Shown: piece by piece, positions 45,104 to 55,215 of the stretch
How positions within the stretch are numbered: the stretch's first letter is position 1
How the letters are laid out: each line of letters opens with the position of its first letter
DNA from: Pseudoalteromonas sp. NC201
GTDB lineage: Bacteria; Pseudomonadota; Gammaproteobacteria; Enterobacterales; Alteromonadaceae
Assembly: GCF_002850255.1 (NCBI RefSeq)
Contig: NZ_CP022523.1
Span: 186,001 to 250,000, forward strand
Direction of reading: 5' to 3'
Length of the DNA: 64,000 bases
Notes under the pieces: model-generated
What the model was told of the DNA's origin: nothing
The model's input: the letters and a program-made list of their open reading frames with translations, nothing else
Database searches by the model: none
Program-made: the position numbers and the translations under genes

Positions 45104-45217
45104 TTGAATAACTGACTCCATCAGTATAAAATCTAGTCCAGATTATATCTCGCGCTCATTGATGAGTAGCAAATTGCATTGATGAGGAACAACCGGAATA
45201 AACAAGGAAGGATTGGC

Positions 45218-47662
45218 ATGAAGCCTTTTGACAAGTGGCCTGCGCTTGTGCAAGACGCACAGCAAGGTACATTCGATGATTCACTTTTTCAGTCAGATTC
45301 AGACGTAAAAAATTCGGCACAACCAACCAGATTGCCGATGGCTAAAGTGCCCAACATCATTCTTAAAGCACTTAACCCCCATCACACTGACTATATTCGT
45401 ATTGACCCAAAAGAAGCTCGTTACTGGCATGGTGGACTTCATCACCATGACGATAGACAACTACTTGTTATTTCAAATAACCAAGCACAACGTCTCAAAA
45501 CGGTTTCTCAAGGCAATATAAAGGAGATCTTTGCGTTTATTAAAAAGTCAGCGCTTGAGGCTAAAGTGGAAGGTCAGTTCAGTTCTAGTGGCAGTAAAGG
45601 CTTCTCGGGTGGGGCGGGAGAGTTAAGCCAAAACGGTGCACATTTAGGTGCTGCAGCTAAATATGCTGCTACAAGCGATTACTCAAAAAATGATGGTGTG
45701 GGCTTCAATAGCAGCCAAGGAGCAGGTACAACGCGACCGTCAATGGGTAAGAGTAACGCTGGGATTCAAAAAACACCCACTAAGCTAGAAAATACAGCAC
45801 AACCCATATCTACCAGACAGAGGCTACGATTGGGAGTTGGCGCTATCGCTTGTGGCGGGGGAATACACATTAACCGCTGAAGCCGAAGGTGCAACGCACT
45901 CCGTGAGTTTTTCAGTTGAAGAATCCGAGGACCAACTGGAAATTATTGATTTTATATACATTCCAGAAGATAACAGCTTTATAGCGGTCACCCAGTCACT
46001 TGCCGATATTTTAGAGCAAGAAATGGAAGTACTTAACCCTCCCATGGAGCAGTTAAAGCAAGCGCTGGCTGGACAACAAGACCTCTCGAAACAAGATGAT
46101 AAAGTAATTGACGCAAAAAGGCGTTAAACGAGACCCTAAAACCACTTGTTTCAGGCCCTACCGCTAATAAAATTACCGAAGTCATTGGCTTTAAAGGCCG
46201 AAAGTATACCTATGTGCGTAGTGATAAAATGGCCAACCACTTTAGACGCTATAAAATTGATACGGACATTCGAAACGGTCGTCGTTTTAGCGATGCGAAT
46301 GGCAACTTAGACCGTAAGAAACTGAACAAAGCGCTTAAAAATGATTTGAGCAAGCTAAAGGTCAATTTTAAGTATGATAAGAAGCTCGTCGACACGTATA
46401 CAACCATATGGGGCGAATGGGCTAGGGAGCTTAATAAAGATCTAAATATAAAAAGGTTTGAAAAAAGCGACTATTTTGATGCCAGTGCAGAGGCGCGACT
46501 AATGCGCTACACCCATGGTGCAGGCATTGCGGCAAACTTTAGCCCAAAGGATGGTGTCTTTTCATTTCAAGCTGATGGCAAAGTCGATTTTGCAGTTGGT
46601 GAAGCAAAAGCAGCAATGAGTGGTTACTACCCTAATAAAAATGGGTATGAATTTAAGTTTATGATGCCACTTAAAAATACGACCAAAGAGCGTGAGATAA
46701 ACTTAGGCGCGATCCGATTAAATGCGACCATTGCCCTTTTTGGCTATGCAGGAGCGAAATTACAAGCGGCGGCAAATGTAGGCTGTACAGTAAAGCAAGG
46801 TAAAATGATGCTTGAGGGATTAACCCCTGAACAAGTAAAAGCACTTAGCCGCGCCGATCGCAAGTTTGAACCTGTAAAAGGCGAGCTGAGCGCATTTGCT
46901 GGGGTATCCGCAGGCTGTGAGTTAACAGGTGCTTTGCAATGGGATAACCCAGAAAAATCTGGTAAATCTAGTTTTTGTGATTTAGCTAAACTAGGTGGAA
47001 AGGCAGAAGGCGCATTTGGCGCTGGTGCACATGCCGGATGTTATATTGGTTATGAAGACGGAAGGTTTATGCTTCGTGCGAAATTGGGACTTATCTGGGG
47101 CGTAGGCGCTGGCGGAGAGTTGGTCTGTGAGATAGGTGTAGATGAAATTGTCACGCTTGCCCAATTTGTTTATCACCAGCTTAAAAATAATGATTATGAT
47201 TATCTCGAGTTTATACAGCCATTGGCATTTAACGTGCTTTATAAAGCCGTGGGTATGCATATAGCAACAGGTAAAGATATTACTGAGTTTGTTGGTGGAA
47301 CTGCTAAAGACATAGATGAATGGTGGCGAACTAAAGTAATAATTCATGAACAAGCCAAGGCTATCATGCAAAGAGTTGAACAAACACCAGAAATGCTGAA
47401 GTTTACGGTACCTGAGTCCAAGGGGGCATTTCTAAACTTATTAGCGAACCCTAACCTCGCTAGCCTTATAGACTCAAACGCCTACAGCTGGTCGGGCTTA
47501 AATGAGCAGCGCGAGAATGCGATTATTATCATACTCAAGCATATACTTTGTACAGAGGAATTAGACGAGGTGTTGCAGCATATGGGTAAAGGAGGAACTA
47601 AGTGTAGCCAAGAAGAGGGCTTATCTCAGCTTAATAGTATTTTAGAAGGTGCTCAGCAGTGA
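45218..47662 (+). pseudogene. Large glycine-rich effector-like gene broken by two frameshifts
   Basis: Three overlapping or adjacent open frames read as one protein of about 814 residues. Part 1 (45218 to about 45790, start MKPFDKWPALVQD behind AAGGAAGGA) has YIRIDPKEARYWHGGLHHHDD and a Gly/Ser-rich stretch. It jumps by +1 between about 45785 and 45830 into part 2 (PYLPDRGYDWELALSLVAGEYTLTAEAEG). At about 46112, in a run of five As, it slips back by one base into part 3 (KALNETLKPLVSG, then a long Gly/Ala-rich, membrane-interacting-looking region). It resembles large effector-like proteins near secretion genes in related bacteria, but no VgrG or PAAR gene is in the window. Toxin function is inference. 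One or both shifts could be sequencing errors. Confidence 0.7.
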
Positions 47663-47767
47663 GAGTTTGATGCATGGCGACGCAAACTACCAAGCCGAGC
47701 TCGCTCCGGTTCGGTTGCTGTCGCGATGCTTAATATCAGTCCATTTGTAGCACTGGCATAACAGCGT

Positions 47768-47802
47768 ATGAGCAACCAAAGTTAGCTACTTTGGTTGCTC
47801 AT
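47768..47802. terminator. Strong bidirectional hairpin between convergent genes
   Basis: ATGAGCAACCAAAG and CTTTGGTTGCTCAT form a perfect 14-bp stem with a 7-base loop. Its right arm lies inside the last codons of the SUMF1-type gene. Confidence 0.75.
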
Positions 47803-48688
47803 TTAAAGGCATAGACTGATTGAGCACGCAGCGAAATCCAGTTGCCCTGTATGCCTTTTTTAGTTTCTCAGATTCTTGCCGTGTATATACATTACTGCCA
47901 CGGGGAGACTCTAAAAACATCCCGCCACGCATGACCTTTTTTGTGCCTTCTTTTGGCCCTTTAGGATCCTGTTCTGGGGAGTGTTGATAGTAATCCTCAG
48001 CCCACCAGTCATTGACCCATTCAATCATATTGCCGCTTAAGTCATAAAACCCCAATGGGTTAGGTGGATAGGTGCCACTAATATGCGGTTCAGGCTCTTC
48101 GGCGAGAGAGTAATTTACACCGAGTTCAAGCATACCAGTATTGGTGGCAAACAAAATGTTTTCACCACGGTTTCGTGCTGCAAATTCCCACTGTGCTTCG
48201 GTTGGTAAATCAATTGGGAGTTGTGTGAGTTTTGCCAGCCATAAACAATAGTTCTTAGCACCATACCAACTCACTCCCGCTGGGAATTCAGGTGCGCGCC
48301 AAACTTCCCCTTTACCCCAATCCTCCCACATGGTTTTTGGTAGGTCATTTACTGCGGTATATAAATCAAAATCGCCATAGCTTACCTCATAAGCGCCCAT
48401 TGAATAGCTGGTAAGGGTCACCTTATGAGCGGGTTTATTGTCGCGGGCTATGGTCCAAGGCAAGTTATTAGGACCTCCACCATCGCCCATCATAAAGCTG
48501 CCGCCTTCAACAAACACCATTTGGGCTTTAGTGCGCTCAATCAGTGTTTGCACTTGTTTGTCTTGCTCGCCAGTAAGCGCGTCTATTTGTTGGCCAAGGT
48601 CGTCACACCCGCTTATGACCAAGCATAGTAATGTCGCTAAAGGGGTTAATATCTGGTGATCAATCTTGTCCATAAGTGTGCTATCCAC
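47786..48688 (-). CDS. SUMF1/formylglycine-enzyme-like lipoprotein
   Basis: The 300-residue protein carries a lipobox (LVISGC, Cys28) and then an FGE-sulfatase-like fold. The pattern is FVEGGSFMMGDGGG, VTLTSYSMGAYEVSYGDF, WYGAKNYCLWLAK, DLPTEAQWEFAARN, GNMIEWVNDWW and RATGFRC. Most bacterial members of this lipoprotein type are not sulfatase-modifying enzymes, and no sulfatase gene is near. It lies convergent to the disrupted effector-like gene; SUMF1-type lipoproteins do occur as neighbours of secreted toxins, so an immunity or accessory role is conceivable. Confidence 0.83.
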   Translation of the reverse strand: MDSTLMDKIDHQILTPLATLLCLVISGCDDLGQQIDALTGEQDKQVQTLIERTKAQMVFVEGGSFMMGDGGGPNNLPWTIARDNKPAHKVTLTSYSMGAYEVSYGDFDLYTAVNDLPKTMWEDWGKGEVWRAPEFPAGVSWYGAKNYCLWLAKLTQLPIDLPTEAQWEFAARNRGENILFATNTGMLELGVNYSLAEEPEPHISGTYPPNPLGFYDLSGNMIEWVNDWWAEDYYQHSPEQDPKGPKEGTKKVMRGGMFLESPRGSNVYTRQESEKLKKAYRATGFRCVLNQSMPLNEQPK

Positions 48689-48901
48689 AAGGTCTTTGCA
48701 TACACATTTATCATAACTTGTTTAGCTGTATTGAAACATAGCCAATGTGGCAGTAAGACCAATGTATAAATATTAAAATGACAATATAACGCTTGTGATT
48801 TATATTGCTTGGGCACTACAACCCTTGAAAGAATGAATGCTGTTCAAGATGTTGGCGGCTTTTGAATTTATAAGCAAGATTATGCCCAAAAAGAGTATGC
48901 T

Positions 48902-49444
48902 ATGAAATCTGCAGTATTGGTAATTGATGTACAGAGTCTTTTATTCGACCCAGAGCCCAAACCGTATGCAAGTGAAGAGGTGTTAAACCAAATTAACTTA
49001 GTGACAGATTGGGCTCGAAAGCAAGGCATGCCAGTTATCTATATTCAACATGAGCAAAACGGTACTGCGATTGAGTATGGTAGTGAAGGTTGGCAATTAC
49101 AATCAGTACTTCAAGTTGACGCCAATGATCAGTTCGTGCGTAAAACCACCCCAGATTCATTTTTAAACACAAATCTGTCTAACATACTTGAAGAACATGG
49201 AGCTCAACATATTTATGTTTGTGGTTATGCTACAGAGTTTTGTGTTGATACAACGAGTCGGCGAGCCGCGGGTTTGGGTTATGCAGTTACATTAGTGGCG
49301 GATGCCCATACCACACATTGCAAAAAGCACATGTCAGGTGAACAAATAAGAATACATCATAACGCCACACTGCCAAGTATCTCCAGTTTTGGAGTGAAAA
49401 TATCCGCGGTGTCTACTGCCAAAATTATTGCTTTAGGTGACTGA
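48902..49444 (+). CDS. Isochorismatase-family cysteine hydrolase
   Basis: This 180-residue protein has Asp9 in LVIDVQSLL, Lys in FVRKTTPDSF and the nucleophile Cys in VCGYATEFCVDTTSRRA. That is the triad of nicotinamidase/isochorismatase-like hydrolases. The substrate is not known. It is only distantly similar to the isochorismatase at 41116. Confidence 0.9.
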   Translation: MKSAVLVIDVQSLLFDPEPKPYASEEVLNQINLVTDWARKQGMPVIYIQHEQNGTAIEYGSEGWQLQSVLQVDANDQFVRKTTPDSFLNTNLSNILEEHGAQHIYVCGYATEFCVDTTSRRAAGLGYAVTLVADAHTTHCKKHMSGEQIRIHHNATLPSISSFGVKISAVSTAKIIALGD

Positions 49445-49605
49445 TACAGTCTAATTTTGTTGAGGGATTACCATTTCCTGTCACTGTTTTCACTTACTCG
49501 TCCTAATAACCGGCTGTTAAGGGTTATACATGTTATTACACAAGTGTGAAGCAAACCGGAAATGGTCCTCCTATAAGTTTTGATCTAAGTCTTTGAACCA
49601 AAGGA

Positions 49606-49965
49606 CTATTCAATCCACATCCATGCAATTAAAGGCGGGGTAGTCGCGTTTTTAAATGTGATATTAATTACGATATCGTCTTGTGTGTTCTCGTATTTCG
49701 CTGCAAATATCAGCATTGGATCCTGACCTCTTCGAAGAGACGCTAACAAGGTTTTGGATTTTAAGCGGCCAAGCTGCGGCGCGATTTCATGGTATGCCCG
49801 TAAAAATCCCTCCTCAGAAACCTTTTTGGCTAAGTCGGTGGTTATTAAAGATAAATATGCTTGATAGTTTCCTCTCTCATGCGCCTTCAAAGCGCTGTCG
49901 ACAACAGGCATGAGAAGGTTAAGCGCCTCTTCTTCCGTTGAACCAAACGTTCCAAAATAATTCAT
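49606..49965 (-). CDS. Small uncharacterised protein
   Basis: The 119-residue protein (MNYFGTFGSTEEEALNLL start) has a SnoaL/DUF3887-like flavour: a helical N-half with HERGNYQAYLSLIT and a beta-rich end with NITFKNATTPPLIAWMW. The function is unknown. It is flanked by the isochorismatase and an unrecognised protein. Confidence 0.62.
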   Translation of the reverse strand: MNYFGTFGSTEEEALNLLMPVVDSALKAHERGNYQAYLSLITTDLAKKVSEEGFLRAYHEIAPQLGRLKSKTLLASLRRGQDPMLIFAAKYENTQDDIVINITFKNATTPPLIAWMWIE

Positions 49966-50191
49966 AACTATTATCCTTGTCTAATCCTACTGATTTTTCA
50001 CCTACAGGTAATGAATATAAACGATAGTTTTAAGTGTCTCAAACACTGTAAAAGTCTAAGTACCTATTTCAATTGTGGGGTTAATACTTTTATACTAGGG
50101 TCTGTTGTTCTTTGCTGCTGCAAAAACAAACTTGGAAGATAAACAGGCCCTAACTTACGAGAAAGCAACGTTATTTAATAAGGAGATAGTA

Positions 50192-51082
50192 ATGAATGCT
50201 TATAATATCGAGATATTGAAACAATCCATTGATGATAAAGCGCGCTTTGATGGTTGGGTATTTGGTTTGCCCCCCGGAATTAAAGCCAATCAATGGCCGC
50301 TTGACCCACATACCGGCTACCCGCTAAAACACAGCTTTACACTAAGATTGCCAGAGGGCTATCGCACTGATGAGAATGCATTTGCGGTTAGCTTTTTTGC
50401 AATCGCGGTTGATCACAATGATGGCGGGCCCGAATATATTGAAGGGTTAGAAGAGGCGTTATTTGCTGAGCAGTCGCCAGATGAACCGCTATTCAAACCC
50501 TTTTGGCAGGCGATGCAAACGGTTCATCCTAGCTGTAAGTTTGCAGCGGATACGCTAGATTGTTATTACGCAACGCTCCTGCTTAGTGAAGCTGAGTTTT
50601 ACGGCGAGCTCTGTTCACCGCCAACTATTATTGAACGACATTTTGAAGATGATGTTTGCGTCCCTGAATGGCTAGTCGAGGGTGGGGCGAGTTGCTTTTG
50701 GAAAATGAACTATTCCCAGTACCTCAGTTTGCCAGCTGAAGAGTACCAAATATATCGCGAGCTTGGTGGAATTCCCCCAGAAGCAGTGAGTTTTAACCGT
50801 GCAATTGCGCTTGTTGCCAACCCTAGTGATCCTAATGCGGGTAAGACGCCCAGCGAATATGAAGATACAGGTTATATTGACCCGTATGAAGGCGATCCTG
50901 AGTGGTTAGAGAGTGTTTCGCCAAACCATTTAGGCGGGACGAGTTTAAACGGTCAAGGGATCCCAGATTTTCTTACACCTTACTACATCGAATTCGAAGA
51001 GATCTTAGGTGGGCATAACTTTGGCGGAGGGATAGGTATGCTTGATTTGGTAACTCGCGAGTTTGATTGGAGTTGTGGCTAA
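50192..51082 (+). CDS. Unrecognised acidic protein
   Basis: The start is the ATG at 50192 with AAGGAG upstream; the open frame before it is not counted. The 296-residue acidic protein has no signal peptide or membrane segment. Motifs such as LPEGYRTDENAFAVSFFAIAVDHNDGGPEYI and the C-terminal GGHNFGGGIGMLDLVTREFDW give no family that I recognise. An immunity-like or metabolic role cannot be chosen. Confidence 0.7.
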   Translation: MNAYNIEILKQSIDDKARFDGWVFGLPPGIKANQWPLDPHTGYPLKHSFTLRLPEGYRTDENAFAVSFFAIAVDHNDGGPEYIEGLEEALFAEQSPDEPLFKPFWQAMQTVHPSCKFAADTLDCYYATLLLSEAEFYGELCSPPTIIERHFEDDVCVPEWLVEGGASCFWKMNYSQYLSLPAEEYQIYRELGGIPPEAVSFNRAIALVANPSDPNAGKTPSEYEDTGYIDPYEGDPEWLESVSPNHLGGTSLNGQGIPDFLTPYYIEFEEILGGHNFGGGIGMLDLVTREFDWSCG

Positions 51083-51090
51083 TATTAACT

Positions 51091-51253
51091 AATACCAATT
51101 TATCTTAATACTTGCTCAATTTGAAGGAGTAAATCTGACGCTAACGGCGTTAAAAATTTCTTATTTAGAACAACTAAATAGCAAAAGTTTTGCCTAGTTA
51201 TCGACAAGATTTTCTCGCCTCAAAATAGCTCACTTAATTAAGCAAATTGGTAT
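51091..51253. repeat. Dispersed ATACCAATT-ended repeat, copy 2 (163 bp)
   Basis: Begins ATACCAATTT and ends AAATTGGTAT. The body matches copy 1 at 10304 except for the 47-base block missing here. Confidence 0.85.
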
Positions 51254-51256
51254 AAA

Positions 51257-51279
51257 AAAGCAGCCATAAAGGCTGCTTT
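51257..51279 (-). terminator. Terminator of the DUF1338 gene
   Basis: AAAGCAGCC-ATAAA-GGCTGCTTT with TTTTTTAT on the minus strand; lies 46 bases after the stop codon. Confidence 0.82.
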
Positions 51280-51324
51280 ACAATTTGGGCAGAGTGCTTA
51301 GGCAAGCACTGATTTTAAACGCGA

Positions 51325-52128
51325 TTATCTTGCGTTAGTACTTTCAAAGATTTTGTCAGCAGAAGCTGCAACAAAACCAGTATAGATCTCGCCGTCAGGC
51401 TTGGCATAACGCAGAGCAAACTCATAGAAGCAGCTTGGAATGCTAAATTCACCGTCATTAAACTGCACGTTTTGGTGATCAGCAAGCGTTGAAGATTGTT
51501 CTAGTAACACTTCTGGAGAGCCTTTGATCTCGCCACCTGATGTGTTTAGTTCAAAACCATTGTCTTTGAGTGCTTGGTTTACAGCTTCAATTGTGGTGAA
51601 GTTCTTCAGGTAGTTGATGCTTACCGTGAAATGGTTTGCACGGTAGCCCCATGCAGACATCCATGCGGCATACTCGCTCTCAGCCAGTAGTTTTTTGTAT
51701 GTCTCGTGAGAAACGCGCCAGTGGGTGCCAGAATACAGGAAGTTTTCAGCTGTTACTGCTGATTCGTCGATTTGCTCAACCATGTCTTTAACGATAGCTT
51801 GTAGTTCTTCTGAACATTTTTCAACGAGCAGCTCAGAGATAAACACCTTTGGTTTCGTTGGATCTTGGTGTTCATAGTGCTTGGCATATAGCTTTTTCGC
51901 TTCAAAGTGGTATTCGCCACATTCTGTGTAACCTACTGCTTTAAAATGTGAAGCGAGCTTTTCTAGACCTACTTTTTCAATATTAAAAGTACGCAATGCG
52001 ATGTGGTCATTGATCACGTCGTCTTTTTGCGTTGAGCCGAGTAGTTCATGAACTTTAACTGCAGAAGGTGTTACTTCTAGGTAGTTGTCCCACAGGTGTT
52101 CAAATAGTGTATCTACGTTGTTGTGCAT
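51325..52128 (-). CDS. DUF1338 family, probable 2-oxoadipate-dioxygenase-like enzyme
   Basis: The 267-residue protein has the DUF1338 fold with HIALRTFNIEKVG and EEKLYAKHYEH-like metal-site regions and HFTVSINYL. Related YdcJ/HglS enzymes are Fe(II)-dependent 2-oxoadipate/hydroxyglutarate-forming decarboxylases of lysine catabolism. The position next to astA suggests a role in amino-acid catabolism. The substrate is inferred. Confidence 0.82.
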   Translation of the reverse strand: MHNNVDTLFEHLWDNYLEVTPSAVKVHELLGSTQKDDVINDHIALRTFNIEKVGLEKLASHFKAVGYTECGEYHFEAKKLYAKHYEHQDPTKPKVFISELLVEKCSEELQAIVKDMVEQIDESAVTAENFLYSGTHWRVSHETYKKLLAESEYAAWMSAWGYRANHFTVSINYLKNFTTIEAVNQALKDNGFELNTSGGEIKGSPEVLLEQSSTLADHQNVQFNDGEFSIPSCFYEFALRYAKPDGEIYTGFVAASADKIFESTNAR

Positions 52129-52173
52129 AATGGTTTCCTAATTTTTTGTCTTGGTGACAGCTTGTTAAACTTT

Positions 52174-52187
52174 ATACCAATTGGTAT
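52174..52187. repeat. ATACCAATTGGTAT palindrome
   Basis: This perfect 14-bp palindrome equals the two ends of the dispersed repeat joined head to head, in the short gap between astA and the DUF1338 gene. Confidence 0.6.
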
Positions 52188-52204
52188 CAGCACGACATTG
52201 AAAT

Positions 52205-53230
52205 CTATAGTTTAAATGCGTTTATCAGTTCACCTTGAGTGACATCAAGCGCATTGGCTACCTCTACGGTCAGCTGAATTTTTTCTTCTGCTTCGCACAG
52301 ATAAGCCTGATCGGTAAACGTGGCTTTAAACGCGTCTAATCGACCATTTGAAATAGCAAGATTAGGGAGCTTGTCAGGTAGTGAAGCGACTATTTCAACC
52401 TCACCTTTAAACGACTCTCTAACCGTTCTAATGTTGTCTAGTTTGGCTTCTACCGTTGGACCTGCGTCGAACAAGTCAACATAGCCACGGTGTTCAAACC
52501 CTTCTTTTTGTAATAAACGCAAAGCAGGCTTGGTTTTCTCGTGCACTTTACCTATCACAGCTTGTGCTTCTGGACTTAGTAGGTTTGCATAGATGGGATA
52601 CTTGGGCATAAGTTCACAAATAAAAACTTTGTCCCCGAGACCGACCAAGTGATCTGCTTGCGGAAATTCAATGCTAAAAAAGTGTTCTTGCAGCCACTGC
52701 CAAAATGGCGAATGGCCATGTTCGTCACTTACACCACGCATTTCCGCAATAACGGTGTCGCTAAAGCGTTCTGCATGTTCTGCCATAAATAAGAAACGAC
52801 TTCTTGAAAGAAAGCGACCAGCGAAGCCTTGACGATGACCTTCACGTAAAAATAGCGTGCAGATCTCAGAACTTCCAGTGTAGTCGTTACACATCGACAG
52901 AATATCGACGGTATTATAGACACCCAAAGTTCTTGAGTGATGTACTGTTTTACCAAGATGATAGTGATATAAAGGCACAGACATACCTACCGCGGCTTCA
53001 ATCGCAGTGGTACCTATAATTTCGCCCGTTTGTGTGTCTTCAAGAACGAATAAATAGCCTTCGTCGTATGGTTTTGATACTGACTTTGCAAAGCTTTCAA
53101 CCGAGCGGTTAATTTTATTAGACAACAATTCGTCATCTACTGGCAGTGAGGTAAACCCATGGCCAGATTCAACCGCAATGGTTTTTAGCGCATCGAAGTC
53201 AGTTTTTTGTATTGGTCTTAATACTAACAT
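52205..53230 (-). CDS. astA: Arginine N-succinyltransferase
   Basis: The 341-residue GNAT-fold protein has MLVLRPIQKTDFDALKTIA, SVPLYHYHLGKTVHHSRTLGVYNTVDILSMCNDYTGSSEICTLFL, and YVDLFDAGPTVEAKLDNIRTV, typical of AstA. It adds succinyl-CoA to arginine in the AST degradation pathway. It follows the aminotransferase gene with a 30-base gap. No astB or astD is beside it. Confidence 0.94.
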   Translation of the reverse strand: MLVLRPIQKTDFDALKTIAVESGHGFTSLPVDDELLSNKINRSVESFAKSVSKPYDEGYLFVLEDTQTGEIIGTTAIEAAVGMSVPLYHYHLGKTVHHSRTLGVYNTVDILSMCNDYTGSSEICTLFLREGHRQGFAGRFLSRSRFLFMAEHAERFSDTVIAEMRGVSDEHGHSPFWQWLQEHFFSIEFPQADHLVGLGDKVFICELMPKYPIYANLLSPEAQAVIGKVHEKTKPALRLLQKEGFEHRGYVDLFDAGPTVEAKLDNIRTVRESFKGEVEIVASLPDKLPNLAISNGRLDAFKATFTDQAYLCEAEEKIQLTVEVANALDVTQGELINAFKL

Positions 53231-53260
53231 GAGAAAGAGGAGACCGAGGTCCCCAGCTCC

Positions 53261-54538
<1,278 letters not shown>

Positions 54539-54650
54539 TCACAGCCAACTTGCTATTTCTTCATTATTACGCGCTTTTGTAATAATTTGCAGTGCAATAA
54601 TTCACATATTTGCTATCATTTGTGTCAAATTAACATGGTTAAATTGCAAA

Positions 54651-55079
54651 ATGATTAGTTCACAAGACGAAAAGCTCATTGCACTGTTGCGTAATAACGC
54701 ACGAGAGAGCATCTCTGAGTTGGCACGAAAGTTAGACCTTTCCAGAACCACAGTACAAAATCGTATCGCAAAATTAGAGCAAAATGGCGTAATTAAAGGC
54801 TATCGCGTAGAGTTCGCGGAGCAGTATATGGATGATTTAGTATCGGCACACGTTTCTATTAAGGTAAAACAAAAACTCACTACAAAGGCGAATTTAGCAT
54901 TGCAGCAGTTGCCAAATGTTTCAGCGCTTTATGCCATTAGTGGGGAATATGACTTGATTGCTATTGTTGAAGCACAGAGTTTGGAGCAGTTGAGTCATCT
55001 GCTAGATGAAATCGGTAATTTAGAAGGGATTGAGCGTACCAATTCGTCGGTTATCCTAGAAACCAAATTTAAGCGATAA
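54651..55079 (+). CDS. Lrp/AsnC-family transcriptional regulator
   Basis: The start is the ATG at 54651; a long upstream extension in frame is not part of the family. The 142-residue regulator has an N-terminal helix-turn-helix (SISELARKLDLSRTTVQNRIAKLEQNGVIKGYRV) and a RAM effector-binding domain. It is divergent from astC with 184 bases between and probably controls it in response to an amino acid; the ligand is unknown. Confidence 0.9.
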   Translation: MISSQDEKLIALLRNNARESISELARKLDLSRTTVQNRIAKLEQNGVIKGYRVEFAEQYMDDLVSAHVSIKVKQKLTTKANLALQQLPNVSALYAISGEYDLIAIVEAQSLEQLSHLLDEIGNLEGIERTNSSVILETKFKR

Positions 55080-55215
55080 ATAACCTTACCTAGTCTGGAT
55101 AAATACTGTGGGCGTTCATCACGAACCGCCAAGCACCCACTTTTAGCATAATAGGTTGCCTAGCGTGAAAGGTGCAGTATATAGCTCTCTTTTTTCGCTT
55201 AACTATTAACAGCAG

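Noticed and set aside
46105..46125. Programmed -1 frameshift at the A-run
   Set aside because: Only five As precede GG, lacking the strong A-AAA-AAG heptamer, and a second shift upstream is also needed; decay or read error is simpler.
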